A DNA stretch of 64,000 nt, from NCBI GenBank assembly GCA_041658245.1, contig JBBAAM010000003.1, positions 59,710 to 123,709 of the forward strand, written 5' to 3'. Below are positions 32,856 through 41,196 of the stretch, one piece after another; the stretch's first letter is position 1; every line of letters begins with the position of its first letter. The DNA is from Fen-1258 sp041658245 (lineage in GTDB: Bacteria > Bacteroidota > Ignavibacteria > Ignavibacteriales > Melioribacteraceae). The notes under the pieces are model-generated. The model ran no database searches. It was not told where the DNA came from and saw only the letters and a list, made by a program, of their open reading frames with translations. The translations under genes were made by a program, and so were the position numbers.

Positions 32856-35267
32856 ATGCGCAGAAAATTTTTTTTTAGAATAGACATTTCATTTATCTGC
32901 ATATTGGCAATCATTCTTGTTCTATCGAGCGGATTTGTATCGGGGCAAATAAGCAATGTTGTATCATCGGTAAGTGTAAGCGATGCAAAAGAACAGATGC
33001 CGATAATGATAATAGCAGATCTTTTTTCTACAGATAATATCTCTTCAATTAATATTGCTTTTAGATCATTCGGACAAACTGAATTCCGGAAAAATGAAAT
33101 GATCATAATGGGCAATTCAGCAAAAGTTACTATTCCGGCTGAAGCAGTTGCACCGCCGTATCTAGAATATTATCTTTTTATTTCAATGCGTGATGGTTCT
33201 ACACAAACATACCCTATCGGCATTCAAGAAGGAGTAGCTCCATTACAAATTGCTGTTTCTTCTTTTTCTGAAAAGGATAAAGAAATTCTCTTGCTAAGTC
33301 CTACCATTGGAGAAAAATTAACGAAGCAAGAATTGATGATCTCGGTTTCTTTCATAAAAGCTCCGGATAATGTTGATGCGGCAAAAACTAAAATATTTAT
33401 TAATAATGAAGATGTTACTTCACAAGCTGTTTATACAGGAGATATTCTCGTTATCAGCGGTGAAAATCTTCCTGGAGAATTAAAAATTGGCCCGGGTTTG
33501 CTTAGAATAGATGTCTATGAAAAAGAAGGGAATTTATACCATACAATTTCAAGAAACTTCCGTTTAATTAGTACAGAATTAGCAGCCGGTGTTTTTTGGA
33601 GCTATAACGGTTCGTTAAAAGGTGAATCAAGAAGCGAACAGTTTAATTCCCAATCTACCTGGTATAATAATATTACGACAGATTTAAATGCAGAATCGGG
33701 GAACTGGTCAATAAACGGAAATGCTTACATCACTTCGGAAGAAGTTAGTGACCAACAGCCGTACAACCGTTACAGTTTATCCTTAAAAGGAGGCGATTGG
33801 TTAGAATTGCAAGCGGGTGATGCATTTCCTCGTTTTCCAAATTTAATTATGGATGGAAAAAGAGTTCGCGGTTTTAATGGTTCCTTGAATTTTGGATTTT
33901 TAAATATTCAAACAGCTTATGGAGAAACTGAACGCTCGATCGAAGGTAAATTAATTGAGAAATTTACTGCGGATGATCCTGCAACTCTTGAGAGTGATGT
34001 AATTCCTATTAATGCACAAAGATACACGTTGCCTTACGGCAGAGTTGAGCTTGGTATTTTTAAAAGAAAAGTTTTAGCTGTTCGTCCTTCGTTTGGAAGC
34101 GGAGAAAATTTCCAGCTTGGGTTCAGTTATTTACACTCGAAAGATGATGTAGGTTCAATTGAATTTGGAGCCAGACCGGAAGAAAATCTTGTTCTCGGTA
34201 CTGATTTTATGTTAGCATACGATAGCCAGAATATAATGTTCACATCTCAAGCCGCTGTTAGTTTGAATAATAAAGATATTTCTTCAGGAACACTTACCGA
34301 TAAACAGATTGATGAAATATTCGGAAGCAACAGCAACTTTAGCATAGATCCTAATGATGTAAAAAGAGTGAGAGATTTAATCGGAAATTTTATTACTGTA
34401 AATCAATATTTGGGTCCTTGGAATCCTCAAGAGTTTGCATCGCTTGCTGCAGAAGCGGCACTAACGCTTAATTATTTCAATAATAATGTTAAAGCTTCTT
34501 ATATCTACCGCGGTAATGATTTTCAATCGTTCGGTCAATCGTTTATTAGAACTGATGTAAAAGGTATTAATCTTGTGGATAGAATTAGAATGATTGACAA
34601 TAAACTTTTCTTGTCAGTAGGTTATGAAGAATTAAAAGACAATCTTCAAAAGACTAAAATTGCAACAACAACATTTCAAACTATTAACGCTTCTATTTCA
34701 CTTTTCCCAAGAGCGGATTTTCCAAATATAACTTTAGGTTATACGCGTAACGCTAACAATAACGGATTGAACTTATCCGATCCTCTAAGGAAAATGTATG
34801 TTGTAGATGATATTACCAACCGTGTTATGCTGCAGCTCTCTTACGATTTTAATGCGTTGGTAAAACATAGTTCATCATTATCGTTTTCCACTTCATCTAA
34901 AGATGATAACAGTATGATGAACATAGATGCAAAATTCAGTATGGGATCTCTTAACGTTACAAGTTACTGGACTTCACAATTGACTTCATTATTCGGCATC
35001 GTTGTTAGTAACAGTGAACTGTTCGGAAAAACTTCAAGTTATGTAACACTGTCATTTGGCGGTAAGTATAAAATGTTGGAAAATAAATTACAATTATCTG
35101 CAACATTGAGCCCAAGCTTTGGAGATTTTAAGCGTCAAACTCTTGAGTTCATTGCCGATTATAATGTTCTTGCAAATTTAAATCTAATGTTTCAAGCAAG
35201 AGTGTTTAGAATACCCGGTGCTTCAACAAATTCTATTATCGGATTAGTTACACGGCTCACTATTTAA
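32856..35267 (+). CDS. Exported protein, probable outer-membrane beta-barrel
   Basis: The 803-residue protein has a signal peptide (ICILAIILVLSSGFVSGQ), an Ig-like N-terminal part (about 30-240) and a long stretch of alternating beta strands to the end (e.g. YRLVELG-type and FQLGFSYLHSKDDVGSIEFG), ending in GLVTRLTI. No known family is recognised by eye. It lies between FecR and the cyclase, with GAGGAA before the ATG and only 15 bases to the next gene. Confidence 0.75.
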   Translation: MRRKFFFRIDISFICILAIILVLSSGFVSGQISNVVSSVSVSDAKEQMPIMIIADLFSTDNISSINIAFRSFGQTEFRKNEMIIMGNSAKVTIPAEAVAPPYLEYYLFISMRDGSTQTYPIGIQEGVAPLQIAVSSFSEKDKEILLLSPTIGEKLTKQELMISVSFIKAPDNVDAAKTKIFINNEDVTSQAVYTGDILVISGENLPGELKIGPGLLRIDVYEKEGNLYHTISRNFRLISTELAAGVFWSYNGSLKGESRSEQFNSQSTWYNNITTDLNAESGNWSINGNAYITSEEVSDQQPYNRYSLSLKGGDWLELQAGDAFPRFPNLIMDGKRVRGFNGSLNFGFLNIQTAYGETERSIEGKLIEKFTADDPATLESDVIPINAQRYTLPYGRVELGIFKRKVLAVRPSFGSGENFQLGFSYLHSKDDVGSIEFGARPEENLVLGTDFMLAYDSQNIMFTSQAAVSLNNKDISSGTLTDKQIDEIFGSNSNFSIDPNDVKRVRDLIGNFITVNQYLGPWNPQEFASLAAEAALTLNYFNNNVKASYIYRGNDFQSFGQSFIRTDVKGINLVDRIRMIDNKLFLSVGYEELKDNLQKTKIATTTFQTINASISLFPRADFPNITLGYTRNANNNGLNLSDPLRKMYVVDDITNRVMLQLSYDFNALVKHSSSLSFSTSSKDDNSMMNIDAKFSMGSLNVTSYWTSQLTSLFGIVVSNSELFGKTSSYVTLSFGGKYKMLENKLQLSATLSPSFGDFKRQTLEFIADYNVLANLNLMFQARVFRIPGASTNSIIGLVTRLTI

Positions 35268-35282
35268 CATGAAAATTTTCAT

Positions 35283-37526
35283 ATGAAGAGTGGTGCAGGT
35301 AAAAAGAAAGATTTTTTCAAAAAGATTTCAGTTGTACTAAGTGCCGCTCTATTCACTATTATTCTCACTCAAGATTATATCTTTACTTTCGCTCCTCTAA
35401 AAGAACTTGAACTGAAACTAATTGATACGCGTTTTTCAAAAAGAGGACCTATAGAAATAGAAGATTCTTCAAAAGTTATCATCATCGAGATTACACAAGA
35501 AACCTACAATCAAATTCCACCCCCCAATAATAAAGCACCTTTACCCCGATCTATTTATGCTAAGGCAATTGAGAACCTCACTAAAGCCGGTGCTAAAGCA
35601 ATTGGGATTGATCTTATTATGTCGGATGCGGATAAATATTCTGTAATGAATGATACTATGTTGATGCAAGCGATAAAAAAATCCGGTAAAGTTGTTGTTG
35701 CCGGTAAAATTGATGAAGTAAGAGAAAAACAAATTGAAGATTCGAAATATTTGCTTTCTAATTTTACAAACTCTAATTACAATAAAATTAGCTATAACTA
35801 TGAAAGTATTTTTTACGATGCAGATAGTTCTTTAGGAATTGTTCAAATGCCGCCTGACTTTGATGGAGTTTACCGCAGGTACATGCCTTTTAGAAAAACA
35901 GCAATTACTAGAAAGAAGATTCCAAGTTTTGGATTCGCATTAGTCAATAAGTATTTAGGATTGAAGGGCACAGACACCGCCAAGATTGATAATAATTTTT
36001 TCATCTTAGGTAATAAAAAAATACCAAAGTTTGACCGGACAAGTATACTCATTAATATTTATGGACCAAGCCGAACTTTTCAACACTTCAATTTGATTGA
36101 CATAATAGATGATCAAGAGTTTAAAACAAAAGATGAACTTGAAAGTGGAATTGATATAAATCAATGGGATGTTCTGAATGAAGAATCTTCATACAGAAAT
36201 TTGTTTCGCGATAAGGTTTTCATCATCGGTTCAACTATGCCGGAAGATAAAGATGTTATGGCATCTGCATTTGCTAAAGGTGAAAGAAAAGGTGATAATC
36301 AAATTAATGGTGTTGAATTCCATGCAAATATTATCCAGAATATTCTAAGCAACAATTATCTTTACCCTCAATCGAAGGAAAGCGAACTTCTCGTAATCCT
36401 TTTTCTTACTACGATATCATTTTACATTTCATCATTCATTAGAAAAATAAAACTGAGAATTGGTTTCTTGGTTGAAGTTGCCAACTTTATTTTCGTTCTT
36501 TTTTCTATTTATGGAATTTATGAATTGAGCATCATACTTTTTATTCAAAACAAACTGGTCATAGCAATTGTAAGTCCTTCCCTTGCTGTAGTAATTGGAT
36601 ATTTTTCCAGTACCGCATATCATTTCTTGCTGGAGCGCCAACAGAATGTCATCATAAAAGGAATGTTCAGCCAATATGTAAGCAAAGAAGTAGTTAATCA
36701 GCTAATAATTGATCCCGACAAATTACGTTTAGGTGGAGAGAGAAAAAATCTTTCTATTCTCTTTAGCGATATAGCTGGATTCACAACTTTTGCGGAAAAA
36801 AAACAACCGGAGGAACTTGTAAGCTTTATAAATGATTTTTTGAATGCCATGACCGAAATAATTTTAAGTCATAACGGAACACTAGATAAATATCTGGGCG
36901 ATGCAGTAATGGCATTCTGGGGCGCACCACTTGAGGTGAAAGATCATGCATACAAGGCATGTATTACTGCGTTACAGATGCAAGAAAAATTAGTTGAGAT
37001 GAGAGAGAAGTGGTCTAGCTCTGGTGAAACTCCCATTAGAATACGAATCGGTATTAATACTGGTGATGTGATCGTTGGAAATATCGGCGGTGAGAAACGT
37101 TTTGACTATACTGTTCTTGGCGACAATGTGAACTTAGCATCACGGCTTGAAGGAGCTAATAAAGAATATGGAACAAATATTATGATCAGCGATTCAACAT
37201 TTGAATTCTGCAGAGAAAAAATCCTTGTAAGAGAACTGGATGTAATTCGCGTAAAAGGAAAGAACAAGCCGACTAAAGTTTATGAATTGATTAGTATTGT
37301 TGGCGACAAAAAAGCAGAAGAAGCAGTTGAGAAGATGGATTTATATTTTCAAGCATTGGAATTGTATAGGCAAAAAAGTTTTGAACCGGCGCTTGATTAT
37401 TTTAAAAGATCATATGAAAAATTAGGAGATTATCCTTCTAAAGTTTATACACAACGATGCGAGTTCTATCTGAAAAATCCTCCGAACGAAAATTGGGATG
37501 GTGTGTTTGAGATGAAGACGAAGTAG
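35283..37526 (+). CDS. CHASE2-domain adenylate cyclase (class III)
   Basis: The 747-residue protein has an N-terminal membrane segment (about 16-33), a periplasmic CHASE2 sensor domain (about 45-350, with IDLIMSDADKY and the FIIGSTMPEDKD end block), three membrane helices (about 365-455) and a class III cyclase domain (about 485-670). The metal aspartates are Asp496 (LFSDIAGF) and Asp540 (KYLGDAVMAFWG). The Lys before LGD and the Asp in FDYTVLGD match the residues that select ATP, so cAMP is the expected product. A C-terminal tail of TPR-like helices ends with KNPPNENWDG. A copy of this tail persists at 41.07-41.19 kb. Confidence 0.93.
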   Translation: MKSGAGKKKDFFKKISVVLSAALFTIILTQDYIFTFAPLKELELKLIDTRFSKRGPIEIEDSSKVIIIEITQETYNQIPPPNNKAPLPRSIYAKAIENLTKAGAKAIGIDLIMSDADKYSVMNDTMLMQAIKKSGKVVVAGKIDEVREKQIEDSKYLLSNFTNSNYNKISYNYESIFYDADSSLGIVQMPPDFDGVYRRYMPFRKTAITRKKIPSFGFALVNKYLGLKGTDTAKIDNNFFILGNKKIPKFDRTSILINIYGPSRTFQHFNLIDIIDDQEFKTKDELESGIDINQWDVLNEESSYRNLFRDKVFIIGSTMPEDKDVMASAFAKGERKGDNQINGVEFHANIIQNILSNNYLYPQSKESELLVILFLTTISFYISSFIRKIKLRIGFLVEVANFIFVLFSIYGIYELSIILFIQNKLVIAIVSPSLAVVIGYFSSTAYHFLLERQQNVIIKGMFSQYVSKEVVNQLIIDPDKLRLGGERKNLSILFSDIAGFTTFAEKKQPEELVSFINDFLNAMTEIILSHNGTLDKYLGDAVMAFWGAPLEVKDHAYKACITALQMQEKLVEMREKWSSSGETPIRIRIGINTGDVIVGNIGGEKRFDYTVLGDNVNLASRLEGANKEYGTNIMISDSTFEFCREKILVRELDVIRVKGKNKPTKVYELISIVGDKKAEEAVEKMDLYFQALELYRQKSFEPALDYFKRSYEKLGDYPSKVYTQRCEFYLKNPPNENWDGVFEMKTK

Positions 37527-37580
37527 GGGCTATCTCCGTTAGGAATATCGAATTAATTGTTTTTTTCTAATATATTATCT

Positions 37581-37606
37581 ATTATTCAATTGTTCAATTG
37601 AATAAT
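37581..37606. promoter_or_regulatory. ArsR-type operator: perfect 12-2-12 inverted repeat
   Basis: ATTATTCAATTG, TT, CAATTGAATAAT: a perfect 12-base inverted repeat with a two-base spacer, ending 8 bases before the ATG of the ArsR-rhodanese gene. ATTCAA-TTGAAT spacing is typical of ArsR/SmtB-family operators, so autoregulation is inferred. Confidence 0.88.
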
Positions 37607-37614
37607 AAGGTGTT

Positions 37615-38274
37615 ATGACTGGTAGAGAATATAAGGACCTCACTTTTGAGCATTTTGCAAAAATAGCAAATGCCTTTTCAAGTCCAAAAAGACTTGAAAT
37701 AATTGATCTCCTTTCTCAAGGAGAAAAAGATGTTGATACTTTGGCTAAAGAAACAAATATGAATTTTGCTAATGCTTCAAGGCATCTTCAGCTTCTGAAA
37801 TCTGCAAACATAGTTAAAAGCAGAAAAGAAGGTATCCGTGTTATCTATTCATTATCAACCGATGAAGTGATTATTTGTTGGAAAAACTTACAGAACTTAG
37901 CTGAAAAAACTGTTGCAGAGTTAAGAGATATTGCTAAATCATTCATGGATCAAAGGTTGGTGCTTGAGCCAATCTCGGCATCGGAACTGTTTTCTAAAAT
38001 TCACAATGATGATATTGTCGTTATAGATGTGCGTCCTAAAGAGGAATTTCTTAACGGACATATTCCCGGCGCTGTATCCATTCCTTTAGCAGAATTAAAT
38101 GATAAAATTAAAGACTTACCAGCCGGCAAAGAGATCGTTGCTTATTGTAGAGGAAAATATTGTGTACTTGCTGCCGAAGCATCAAAATTGTTAAGCTCAA
38201 AAGGATTCAAAACCACAATCCTTAAAGATGATGTTAATTCCTGGCGCTTTGCCGGTCTTGATGTTGAGAGATAA
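37615..38274 (+). CDS. ArsR-family regulator fused to a rhodanese domain
   Basis: 219 residues. Residues about 10-95 form an ArsR winged helix (SSPKRLEIIDLLSQGEKDVDTLAKETNMNF and ASRHLQLLKSANIV), and about 118-215 form a rhodanese domain (VVIDVRPKEEFLNGHIPGAV) with the active-site Cys178 in AYCRGKYC. Such fusions sense persulfide through the rhodanese cysteine or deliver sulfur to it. It has a perfect operator before it and is followed by sulfur genes. Confidence 0.93.
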   Translation: MTGREYKDLTFEHFAKIANAFSSPKRLEIIDLLSQGEKDVDTLAKETNMNFANASRHLQLLKSANIVKSRKEGIRVIYSLSTDEVIICWKNLQNLAEKTVAELRDIAKSFMDQRLVLEPISASELFSKIHNDDIVVIDVRPKEEFLNGHIPGAVSIPLAELNDKIKDLPAGKEIVAYCRGKYCVLAAEASKLLSSKGFKTTILKDDVNSWRFAGLDVER

Positions 38275-38279
38275 TTTCT

Positions 38280-38567
38280 ATGGATAACCAAATAAACAAA
38301 TTAATTAGCGATCTTTTTTCCGATCCGACTTACATCAAAATACTTTGTTCTATTTATGAAAGTGAAGTTACTGCATCTTCAATTGCAAACTTGTTAGATC
38401 TTGATGAAGATGAAGTCATTCAAAAATTAGATACTCTTGTAAAGAATAATTTGGTTTACCGCAAACCTAAAGAACAGTTCTATGTTTACTCTTTAGCAAA
38501 TCCAAAAGTGTGTGATTCAATTCTTAGTCTAAAAGATTCCTTTCACAGCATTCGCATTGTTCAATGA
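38280..38567 (+). CDS. Small winged-helix protein
   Basis: A 95-residue protein with a helix-turn-helix pattern (TASSIANLLDLDEDEVIQKLDTLVKNNLV), ending in a wing with YVYSLANP. It resembles an ArsR-like DNA-binding domain but lacks the metal-site cysteines. It begins 5 bases after the ArsR-rhodanese gene, so it is probably a second regulator or a partner in the same operon. Whether it binds DNA is not shown. Confidence 0.75.
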   Translation: MDNQINKLISDLFSDPTYIKILCSIYESEVTASSIANLLDLDEDEVIQKLDTLVKNNLVYRKPKEQFYVYSLANPKVCDSILSLKDSFHSIRIVQ

Positions 38568-38606
38568 TTAATACTTTTAGAAACCTAATAGAAGACCGGA
38601 GTTAAT

Positions 38607-39848
38607 ATGTATAAAGCAACAATTCTAATTCTTGGCGGTGGTGTAGGAGGCATTGTTACTGCTAATAATCTTAGAAAAAAATTGCCTAAAGATTATAAAA
38701 TTATTCTTATCGAAAAAAACAAAGAACATTCTCTTGCAGCGTCGTATCTCTGGTTAATGGTTGACAAAAGAACTCCTTCTCAAATCTCATCTCCATTAAA
38801 AAAGTTGGTTTCGAGCAGCGTAGAAATCATTTATGAAGAAGTTCAAAAGATAAATACGAAAGAAAAATTTGTGTCGTTACTCAATAGCAATATCAAATAC
38901 GATTATTTAATCATTTCTTTGGGCGCTGATTTAGAATACCCCACTCTTCAAGATGAATCAAAAGGAGCTGACGTTTTTTCCTTTTATACTCTTGATGGCT
39001 CAATAAAACTCCGTGATAAGTTAAAAAATTTCAACGGTGGTAAGATTGCAGTAATGGTTTCATCTTTACCGTACAAATGTCCAGGTGCACCTTTTGAAGC
39101 TGCAATGTTGATTTCCGATTTCTTCAAAAAGAAATCAGTTAATGTCGAAGTGAGTATATTTACTCCCGAACCTCAACCGCTCCCTGTTGCCGGTCCGCAA
39201 TTAGGGCAAGCAGTTATTGAACTTATTACTTCAAAGCAAATCAATTTTTATCCGCTACATAAAATTTCTTCAGTTGACACAATAAATAAAAAATTATTCT
39301 TTGATAACAATAATTCTTACAACTACGATTTGCTCATTACAATCCCTAATCATAAAGTGCCAAAAGTTGTTGTGGAATCCGGATTGACTAACGAATCCAG
39401 TTGGATTCCAGTTAACAAAAATACTTTGGTGACAAAGTTTGAAAATGTTTTTGCAATAGGCGATATAACAACAATTCCTCTCCCTGGAAGATGGAATCCT
39501 GATAAACCTATGAATCTTCCTAAAGCCGGAGTATTTGCGCATTCACAAGCTATAGTTGTGTCTGATATTATTTCTGCGCGGCTGCTTAATAATAAACATC
39601 CTAAGGGTTTTTGTGCTGATGGTTTTTGTATGCTGGAAGCCGGAGAAGAATTAGCCGGTTTTGCATACGGTAATTTTTACGGCGAACCCAATCCCGATGT
39701 TAAATTAAAACAGCTTGGAAAAATTTGGCACATTTCAAAAGTTCTGTTTGAGAAATGGTGGTTAGCGCCTATTGGTTTTACTAAAGAACTCTACAAACAA
39801 TTAATGATAATCGGGTCAAAATTTTTTGGTGTTCAAATAAAACTTTAA
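38607..39848 (+). CDS. FAD-dependent sulfide:quinone oxidoreductase / FccB-like protein
   Basis: A 413-residue flavoprotein. The N-terminal Rossmann motif is GGGVGGIVTANNLR, with FAD-binding ILIEKNKEHS and a late VFAIGDITTIPLP motif. The conserved redox cysteines are Cys158 in YKCPGAP and Cys336/Cys341 near the C-terminus, matching in position Cys161 and Cys337 of flavocytochrome c sulfide dehydrogenase. No signal peptide is seen, which argues for SQR-like rather than periplasmic FccB. Sulfide as substrate is inferred from the cysteines and from the neighbours. Confidence 0.85.
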   Translation: MYKATILILGGGVGGIVTANNLRKKLPKDYKIILIEKNKEHSLAASYLWLMVDKRTPSQISSPLKKLVSSSVEIIYEEVQKINTKEKFVSLLNSNIKYDYLIISLGADLEYPTLQDESKGADVFSFYTLDGSIKLRDKLKNFNGGKIAVMVSSLPYKCPGAPFEAAMLISDFFKKKSVNVEVSIFTPEPQPLPVAGPQLGQAVIELITSKQINFYPLHKISSVDTINKKLFFDNNNSYNYDLLITIPNHKVPKVVVESGLTNESSWIPVNKNTLVTKFENVFAIGDITTIPLPGRWNPDKPMNLPKAGVFAHSQAIVVSDIISARLLNNKHPKGFCADGFCMLEAGEELAGFAYGNFYGEPNPDVKLKQLGKIWHISKVLFEKWWLAPIGFTKELYKQLMIIGSKFFGVQIKL

Positions 39849-39903
39849 GATTTTGAAAGTAATATTACAGACTAATTTGAAAGAATAAAGAAAGGAATAA
39901 AAA

Positions 39904-40509
39904 ATGAGAGTCAAAGTATCAACCATCTTAGTGATAATCATTTTTGGAGGATTTGCACAGAAGGTTTTCTCTTATCCACCGGCAGTCGGAATCTTAGGGA
40001 ATGCAAGATCTTGTATGTCCTGCCATGTAAATAACGGACCCTGGTCAGGTGAGAATAAAACAATAATCGACATACTTGATAAAGAAACAATGAAGTCATT
40101 GCGTCAGTCGAACGGTACTTTCCTTCTTGAAGTAAAACGCGGGGAACAAAAAACTGTTCTTACAGTTATTGGGCGAACAAAAGATGATAACTTGCCCGCT
40201 CCATTTAGGAATGCTTGGACTTATGTTGACTCCTCAATGATTGGGACAAACTCGATTTCGAAATTTGTACCAGGCTGGGCTGTGAATCTTCAAATGGCTT
40301 GCCGGTTGGTTGGTGATAAACTAAAGGGTTTCGAGAATGCAGAAATAACTGCTCTGCCAATGACCGTTCAGCTGCTTTACGATGCTATTGATGGCGAATT
40401 AATACTTCAGGTAATGATTACAAAAGGAGAATCCGTAAAAGGAAATGCTAAAATCGGTATGCTTGGAAATTACTTTGAACGTAAGGTGATTTTAAAGGTA
40501 ATTGAATAG
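39904..40509 (+). CDS. Exported monoheme c-type cytochrome-like protein
   Basis: 201 residues with a signal peptide (ILVIIIFGGFAQKVFS). Directly after it comes RSCMSCHVNNGPW, a CxxCH heme site (Cys37, Cys40, His41). No further CxxCH is seen. The rest is a beta-rich domain with no recognised family. Its place between the SQR-like flavoprotein and the DsrE-like gene suggests it accepts electrons or binds a sulfur compound. Axial ligand and partner are unknown. Confidence 0.78.
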   Translation: MRVKVSTILVIIIFGGFAQKVFSYPPAVGILGNARSCMSCHVNNGPWSGENKTIIDILDKETMKSLRQSNGTFLLEVKRGEQKTVLTVIGRTKDDNLPAPFRNAWTYVDSSMIGTNSISKFVPGWAVNLQMACRLVGDKLKGFENAEITALPMTVQLLYDAIDGELILQVMITKGESVKGNAKIGMLGNYFERKVILKVIE

Positions 40510-40584
40510 CGCCGGGAAGTATTTTCGGTGCAATCTGAGCTATAATAATCCGGTAATCAATATTTTTTTCTTATAAGGAGAAAT

Positions 40585-40938
40585 ATGAAATATTTATTTA
40601 TCGTTAACGATGCGCCTTACGGGACTGAAAAAGCTTATAATGCTTTACGAATGGCAATGCAGATTCAAAAAGATTTTCCGGAAAACGAAGTCAGAATATT
40701 CTTAATGGCTGATGCTGCGACTAGTGCTTTGCAGAACCAAAATACTCCGAACGGATATTACAACATTGGACGAATGCTGAAGTCTGTTTTAATGAAGGGT
40801 GGAAAAATAAAAATATGCGGTACTTGTGCTGACGCTCGCGGTATAAGGAATCTTCCTTTAATTGAAGGTGCTGAAATTAGCAATATGGCTGAGCTTACCC
40901 AATGGACTATCGAAGCAGATAAAGTTCTAACATTCTAA
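40585..40938 (+). CDS. DsrE/DsrF-like sulfur-relay protein
   Basis: 117 residues of the DsrE/YchN family, with the start MKYLFIVNDAPYGTEKAYNALRMA and the conserved Cys segment KICGTCADARG (Cys78 and Cys81). Family members carry sulfur as persulfide. GGAG is 6 to 7 bases upstream of the ATG. It is the last gene of the sulfur cluster and is followed by a strong terminator. Confidence 0.88.
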   Translation: MKYLFIVNDAPYGTEKAYNALRMAMQIQKDFPENEVRIFLMADAATSALQNQNTPNGYYNIGRMLKSVLMKGGKIKICGTCADARGIRNLPLIEGAEISNMAELTQWTIEADKVLTF

Positions 40939-40953
40939 AACAGTACTAATAAG

Positions 40954-40979
40954 AGGGCTTGATTTCTCAAGCCCTTTTC
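40954..40979 (+). terminator. Terminator after the DsrE-like gene
   Basis: AGGGCTTGA and TCAAGCCCT form a 9-bp perfect stem with a short TTTC loop, followed by TTTTC. Confidence 0.9.
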
Positions 40980-40989
40980 ATCGTTAAAT

Positions 40990-41063
40990 CTATTTTATGA
41001 AAACTATTTTTTCTGTCTCAGCTAATTTACCGGCTTGAAATTTATACAAGTAAACTCTACTCG
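40990..41063 (-). pseudogene. Remnant of a T9SS sorting-domain C-terminus
   Basis: On the minus strand about 23 codons before a stop read SRVYLYKFQAGKLAETEKI then VFIK, the same pattern as the end of a T9SS sorting domain ('SGVYxYkLqAGnfxetKKmxLxK'). The frame is closed by a stop just upstream, so only the last strand pair of a lost gene survives. Confidence 0.8.
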
Positions 41064-41065
41064 CT

Positions 41066-41193
41066 TATTTTAAAGGTCGTTTGAAAAATTTGGTGACTAT
41101 CCTTCCAAAGTTTATATGCAACGTTGCGAGTTTTATTTGAAAAATCCTCCCGGTCAAAACTGGAAAGGTCTGTTTGAAATGAAAACAAAATAA
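41066..41193 (+). pseudogene. Remnant of the 3' end of a second CHASE2-type adenylate cyclase
   Basis: From 41080 the plus strand reads FEKFGDYPSKVYMQRCEFYL, then KNPPGQNWKGLFEMKTK and a stop, nearly identical to the end of the intact cyclase (KLGDYPSKVYTQRCEFYLKN and so on). The match continues back to about 41066 if one A is added to correct a one-base deletion; before it there is no homology. Only the tail of the gene is left, about 3.7 kb after the intact copy. Confidence 0.88.
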
Positions 41194-41196
41194 AAC

